Part shown: in pieces, positions 58,790 to 64,000 of the stretch
Layout: each line of letters starts with the position of its first letter
How positions within the stretch are numbered: the stretch's first letter is position 1
NCBI GenBank assembly: GCA_014058105.1
Contig: JACGCM010001796.1
Location: 186,001 to 250,000 of the forward strand
Source: Kingdonia uniflora
Taxonomy: Eukaryota > Streptophyta > Magnoliopsida > Ranunculales > Circaeasteraceae
Reading direction: 5' to 3'
DNA length: 64,000 nucleotides
Program-made: the position numbers and the translations under genes
Notes under the pieces: generated by a model
Told to the model about the DNA's origin: nothing
Database searches by the model: none
What the model saw: the letters and a program-made list of their open reading frames with translations, nothing else

Positions 58790-59805
58790 GAAGTTGGTAT
58801 TGTTGTTCGAGTCAAAACCAACTAAGTATGAGACATGGCTTCTTCTAGTTTTGTTGTTCTAGAATGAGACATCGCTTCTTCGAGTCAAAACCCACAAATT
58901 TGGTTCTTCTAGTTAATATTTACATATATTTTCATTGAAATGTGAGCGGAATAGGAAGATAGTGGAGAAATTTACAAATCCAATTCCATTTTTCCACCAG
59001 TTTTCATCTAAGTTCAAATATTGTGATCTCATCATCCCTAGTGAACGAAAATCCTGCACGACTTAGACTTCCTCGCTTTGGTTAAAAGTTAAATTATACA
59101 ATGTTGAATAGCTATTGTGTTTTTCTTCATATGAAGCGCGTGTAAATATTCACTAGAACGTTTCAAAAAAATAAATTTAACATGCACTGGCCTTATCTTT
59201 TCTTTTGTTAATTTGATGTTGAATAGGTATTTGATTGTGTATACATTCTTCTTTCTAGTTTTTAGAGATAATAAGCTCATATCTCAATTCAGATTTTGCT
59301 AGGTGGACTTATGAGTTATGGATTCATTCAAATTGCTAGGACGCACAAAACATTGATTAGGCTTGCAACATATTAGCATGTAAGTAACCATTGGAGCTAA
59401 CATAGTTGAAGCTTAAATTGTACAATCACGCTAGAGAAAGCATGCTTGATGAATGTTGAGTAAGTTGAGGCTTTAATTCACGACTTAAATACTTTGTTTA
59501 GTCGATAGCGTGTTTAATTCATGTTAAGTCCATTAGCAAACCCTTCAAGTATGTTTCCAATTTTGTAACAACTGCATGGAGAAATTACAATAAAAAGCGT
59601 ATTTTTCATTATAGTTTATTTATTCCCCCGCATTATTTTCGCTATTGATAATGTTCTCTATCATTCTCTCTAAATTTTCATATACTAGTTTGTATGTAAT
59701 TATAACTATTTAAGAAATTTTGTCTTAAAACTATCTCTCAAGTGTAAGTCTCAACCAATTATACTCTACTGTAACCTGTGATTCTTGTTTCGTGTATGTG
59801 ATTCA

Positions 59806-60264
59806 TGTAATAGCCTAATTTCGGGATTCGGACTTAGCTTTTACACCATATGTAATCAGAACGCTAATAATAACTAACACAAAAGTTTAGCGTAGAAAAC
59901 CTTTGAATAAGTTAAAAGCCATGACCTCTCTTGAGAATTTTAGAAAGAGAAAGATGTTATTGAGAATGCTAGCTATTACAAGGATGTTCTATAAAGACTT
60001 TTTTTATAGGAAAAGTCTGTCCTTTCTCTGTAGCTCTATGGTCCTATTTATAGGTCTTATAATATGACTGTTATCTATTTTAATGACGAACATTACAATA
60101 TATGGTTTTGATGAGTCTTCATAATGATTGTGTAACGGCTTGAGTAACTCCTGCTCCATAATGTGTCTTCCATAAATGTGCTACATGTATGTTGACAAGG
60201 TCGAGTAGTCGTATGATGGTCGAAGATGAAGCTTGAGTCCAAGATGCGGAATAAGCTCCTTACA
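59806..60264 (-). repeat. LTR copy D (inverted, 459 bp)
   Basis: 459 bases; on the minus strand TGTAAGGAGCTTATTCC to ATTAGGCTATTACA-like end (AAATTAGGCTATTACA). No internal region or primer site follows on either side. Flanks are ATTCA (left) and CTACC (right), which do not match each other; CTACC is the complement of the GGTAG after copy C. Confidence 0.9.
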
Positions 60265-60691
60265 CTACCAGAAACCCGAAACAACAACAATCGGGTCAAG
60301 TTCAAAACTTGGAACCCTGTTGATCAATTCCTAAAACTCGTATTTAGCTCAAACACCTGACAGAGAAAAGTAGGTTCCACTCTAACAAGCTAAACATTGT
60401 TTCGACATAAAACTATTAACTATTTGCGCGACAAAAGGCTACATAAAATTCCCTTGCATGTCGGTTCGAATACAATACCTCTGGCCCAAGATATGCGCAC
60501 ATTACCAAATCTGTGTGATATAACAAGCCTTTCTGCCTCTCTACTACCTTATGTTACTTAATATACATGACCCGGAAAAAAAAGAATTAGCCATCTCCGG
60601 AGCCATCAAATAGTAGATCTCTCAGCCTCCAAATTATACCACGTGTCAAGAGAGAATAAAAAATAACCCACCAACTAACAAAATAATTTTT
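60265..60691. other. Noncoding, nothing recognised
   Basis: No coding frame supported. CACGTGTC (G-box-like) occurs at about 60642. Confidence 0.35.
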
Positions 60692-60946
60692 TGTTGGATA
60701 ATATTATATTCTATCAGTTTAGCATGAAATAGACACGAGAGAAGAGTAGAAATATTATTGATAATTGCTAATTGAAATCTTTATGTGTTTTCAGAGGTTA
60801 GGTTACAAGACTTAACCCCTATTAGGTTATATACAATAACTAAAACTCTTCCCGTAAACCTTAATGGTCTATGGGCTTGTTAGGAGTCCAGTAAGACACC
60901 CCAACCCAAATGGGCTCCCACCTTGGGGCGGACCCAACTCCTAACA
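60692..60946 (-). repeat. 3' LTR of copia-6
   Basis: Plus strand TGTTGGATAATA...CTCCTAACA, 255 bases; on the element strand it starts TGTTAGGAGTTGG. It lies just downstream of copia pol remnants. The left edge is inferred from the inverted tips only. Confidence 0.5.
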
Positions 60947-61149
60947 CTACCCCTTGGGGTGTTCCATACCAAGAAGACTTGCCTCATCAAAATCTTTGCC
61001 TAGTAAATCCCCTTTGGGCAAAAAGTTGTGCAAGAAAAAAGTACAATCATATGCCCCGTATGGGTTGTGGACGCATATGCGTTGGCTCATCAAAGCCTTT
61101 AGTCAATAATGCCTCCTAGGATAAAAACTACATTATCAGGAAAAAAGTA

Positions 61150-62400
61150 CAACACACATGTGTCTACATCAGATTAGGACTACTCCCATTGATGCTGATC
61201 TCCCCCGAGATCTATCTTCCTGAGATGTATCTCTCCGAGATATTGATTAATAAAACTTTTGCATGCCGATTCCGTATACCAGCTGCTTGAACGTAAGTGG
61301 TACAAGAGTCTTCGTGAATAAGTTTGTAAAGTTATTTTCTGAAATATCTTGAATAACGTCAATCTCATTCGCCTTTTGTAATTCATAAGTATGGAATGAT
61401 TTCTGTGAAATGTGCTTCGTTCTATCACCATTGATAAAATTGTCATTGATTTGAATGATGCAACCCAAGTTGTCTTCGTACATAGTCGATGTTTTATCTT
61501 AGATAGAACATGACACAACTTTAGTTTATATGATGTATCTTGGAGCGCAACCATTATTCTCTGCCAGCTTCATGAAGTGGAAGAATTTTATCATGGTTTG
61601 AAGATGTAACTAACGTCGTCTACTTCATCAATCTCTAAGACTTTGTTTTATCCATGTACATAAACACATAATCTATCTGACAATGGCCTCTATGTGGGTC
61701 TGACAAATATTTTGTATCGGTGTACCCTATAATTTTTAACGTTTACCATTTTATGTAGAACAGACACCAGTTTTTCATATCAATCAAATACCTCAGAATG
61801 TGTTTGATCTCATTCCAGTACTTTTGGGTAGGAACTGAACTATGGGCAAACCAAACAGTTTACTGTGAATGAGTCATCGGGTCTAATATACCCAGCTAAC
61901 TATAGCAAAGCACCTCCTACTAATCTAACACTTCGGTATGGATGTAACACACGGTGTTAAGTCATTTATTGCGCGTTCATCACTTGGGTATGGACAATGA
62001 CACCTTCCACCATCCTAATGGGGGGCGAAACTCCTAGGGCCATAACGTCAAAGCTAGGAGGCGTTTTGTTATAGTTAGTTGGGTATACTAAACCCGATGA
62101 CTCATTCGTAGTGAATTGTTTGGTTTGCCATAGTCTTGTTCTTACCCAAAGACACTGAAATGAGATCAATCACATTTTGAGGTATCTGATTAGTATGAAA
62201 AACTGGGGTTTGTTCTACTCAAAATGGTAAACGGTAAATTATAGAGTACACCGATACAAAATACTTGTCAGGCCTAGATATAGGTCATTGTCAAATGGAT
62301 TATGTGTTTATGTATGGGGATACATAAAGAGTTTTATTTATCAATATCTCAGGGAGATAGATCTCGGGGGAGACCAACGTTAGGAGGAGTAGTCCCAACC
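61150..62400. repeat. Large imperfect inverted repeat of copia-6 sequence
   Basis: Left arm 61150-61920, right arm 62060-62400, around a core at about 61921-62059. Matching blocks include GACTCATTC/GAATGAGTC, GGTATACTAAACCCGATG and TAGATCTCGGGGGAGA. The right arm lacks the counterpart of about 61260-61640. Confidence 0.75.
61180..61920 (-). pseudogene. copia-6 RNase H fragment
   Basis: The minus strand reads YWNEIKHILRYL near 61790-61825, YTDTKYLSDPH near 61690-61725, then after stops YEDNLGCIIQIND (61483 down), RTKHISQK, and LFTKTL near 61310. This is copia RNase H and pol tail, broken by stops. The part 61640-61920 is present again in inverted orientation at 62060-62345. Confidence 0.75.
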
Positions 62401-62969
62401 TGACGTCAGTCAAAAGCTACTTAAGGTTTAACTTGCACAGTTGCACTTTTGTCACAAATATGAAATAAACACACCATATTTGTGCCTATAATATCACGGA
62501 TAAAAAAATCTCCGAACAGGTCTGATGTTCGGTGTTCCCCGGCATCATATATTATATATAGAGAGATATTAAACGCCTTTGTTTTACAGACAACAAAGTT
62601 CTATGACCAGTTTGAGTAATAACCAAGAAAGACTAATGTAATGAAAACCTTACTGCAAATCAATTTCCTATAGAGCTTCAGATAAATTTCAAAATCTATA
62701 TACAAGTGCAGATCCTCAAAGGAAAGAGAAAAGAGCGGCACATACATACATATTATGATTCACAAATGCACAATCAGGACATAAAAATTTCAAGTCCTTC
62801 TCAAACTTTTCCAATTGTTGTGACTTGTAAAATACACCAGTGATAAGCTTGGATATGCCGTTTTCAACAATGTCAAAGTCTTGAAGTGAGTTTCGTCATC
62901 CCTCAGAGGCAGATTTAAGCAACATACACTTTCAAGTCTTACTCAAGCCAGTTTACCTCTTAGTAATAC
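62401..62969. other. 3' flank of endonuclease V gene
   Basis: No coding sequence. The 3' untranslated part of the gene probably reaches into the right half of it; the polyadenylation site cannot be fixed. Confidence 0.4.
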
Positions 62970-63970
62970 TTAACGTTTAACAGGAAGATTACTGTTAATG
63001 ACTGTTGGATGCTTCTGTAGGAACTCTCTTGATCGTATATCAGCCTGCAATTACAGGCATTCAATCCGCTAAGCATAAGACTAAATATCCTTATCTGCTT
63101 GTCATATTTTGGCTTGCCATAAGCGGTTAATTTATCCTTTTACGAGTATAATGGCATCAATGAGCTTTATGAATACCCACAAAGACTTTTAATTCCTTGG
63201 AAGGAAACACAGGATTTTACCTGTCGAATGGGCTCTGGAACGCGGTGTTTGCACAACAATTTAACAACGTTGATGGCTGTATTAAGTGATATACGATGAC
63301 CAGTTGAAATATATATGGGCTTCAAAGAACACTCAGTGGAACGCATAGCCTGTAAACTGTTCAGTCAACATCAATATTTTAAGGAACTCTTCAAAACTAA
63401 AATAAAGTTATTTTCCCAGACACATGAACGATTGAATTTTCAGAATATTTTTAATTAATTGGACAATCGGTGTCTGAAGAAAATCATTTTACAGCAATTT
63501 CTAAATCATACTCCTTATCGGTATTATGACAGGACATTGAATAATAAAAATTACTTACGAAGCAACCAACTAATTTATAATCCTTACCGCTCCCCATATA
63601 TTCCCAGAGTTTCCAGTTAAGATAACCAGATTTTTAGTACAGTCATTTTGTGCTTTGAGAGATTGCCTTGCTCCAGATTGGGTAAGACCGTCCACATGAT
63701 GCAACTGACATGGATAAAAAGTTAGATTGTCACGATTAAACAGAAGAGACATATATGGTAAGTCTCCGAAAGTTACTTGACTGATCTTCAAATAACAATC
63801 ACTCTTATAAAACCCAATGGACATCTTAACATAAACATAAATTATAGAGACATAAATTGAAGTAGTCTTTAATGAAGTAGTGGGTTTAAGATGAATAAAA
63901 CTCACATTTTTTCCTATTCCAATTGTAGGCAGATCAGCAAGAACTCCAAGATGGCAGGCCAACCCAAAAC
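62970..63970 (-). CDS. Endonuclease V, C-terminal exons (gene runs off the window)
   Basis: The endonuclease V/Nfi family cleaves nucleic acid near inosine; eukaryotic members act mainly on inosine-containing RNA. Four exons: 63970-63906 (GFGLACHLGVLADLPTIGIGKN), 63704-63588 (LHHVDGLTQSG...ILTGNSGN), 63349-63221 (AMRSTECSLKPIYISTGHRISLNTA) and 63044-62970 (ADIRSREFLQK, stop at 62970). All internal splice sites are GT/AG and the exons join in frame to the family sequence, including the conserved GxGLACHLG and the SxGHRISLxTA motif. The N-terminal half, with the first catalytic acidic residues, lies beyond base 64000. No damage is seen, so this is probably a working gene. Confidence 0.92.
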
Positions 63971-64000
63971 CTACAATAGAAATCCAAACACGAAGTTCAA

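Larger units (their letters stand above)
57868..59625. repeat. Segmental duplication, copy 2 (inverted)
   Basis: Reverse-complement match of 39345-42317 including gene, intron and upstream DNA. It keeps the empty site of the RPL13 retrocopy at about 59370-59385 (TTACTTACATGCTAATATG on the minus strand). Confidence 0.88.

Overview
This window looks like a nuclear chromosome segment of a flowering plant, probably a eudicot. The genes seen (germin-like proteins, endonuclease V, pieces of glutamyl-tRNA synthetase, RPL13 and a PTGES2-like protein) have plant-type introns. Most of the DNA is nested Ty1/copia and Ty3/gypsy LTR retrotransposons, with hAT and Tourist-like DNA elements, SINEs and a LINE end. 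I cannot name the species.

Layout: 1-6799 is a nearly complete copia element (copia-1, minus strand) with both LTRs and one long gag-pol frame that carries a late frameshift. 6800-9540 holds a long hairpin, three Tourist-like MITEs and a broken PTGES2-like gene. 9628-13926 is an older, truncated relative of copia-1, interrupted by a solo LTR. 14348-18160 has a SINE, a TRIM-like mini-retroelement, an old LTR and a tandem repeat. 18650-21310 is a deleted copia copy carrying a hAT MITE. 21320-24520 holds gypsy gag remnants and LTRs. 24876-25592 is a hAT MITE with a SINE inside. 26590-33335 is old LTR material, including an Athila-like 3' end interrupted by a LINE stub. 33336-39336 is a decayed gypsy element with both LTRs.

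The gene-bearing part starts at 39345. A germin-like gene (41458-42195, plus strand) lies in a duplicated block whose second copy is inverted at 57868-59625 (gene 57976-58713, minus strand). The first block also received an RPL13 retrocopy. Between the two blocks lie an orphan glutamyl-tRNA synthetase exon, copia pieces, and a gypsy-type element (459-bp LTRs at 44759 and 52829) that contains a nested copia element, an F-box/DUF295-like fragment, an 87-bp tandem repeat and, in its 3' LTR, a 4.1-kb hAT transposon. A third 459-bp LTR at 59806 points the other way. The last 1 kb is the 3' end of an endonuclease V gene that runs out of the window.

The most interesting inference is that an inversion between members of the 459-bp LTR family turned a tandem germin-like pair into an inverted pair and left the two copies of the target-site duplication GGTAG on different LTRs. 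Several other insertions have clean target-site duplications, so their relative order can be read from the sequence. I found no tRNA, rRNA or CRISPR locus.
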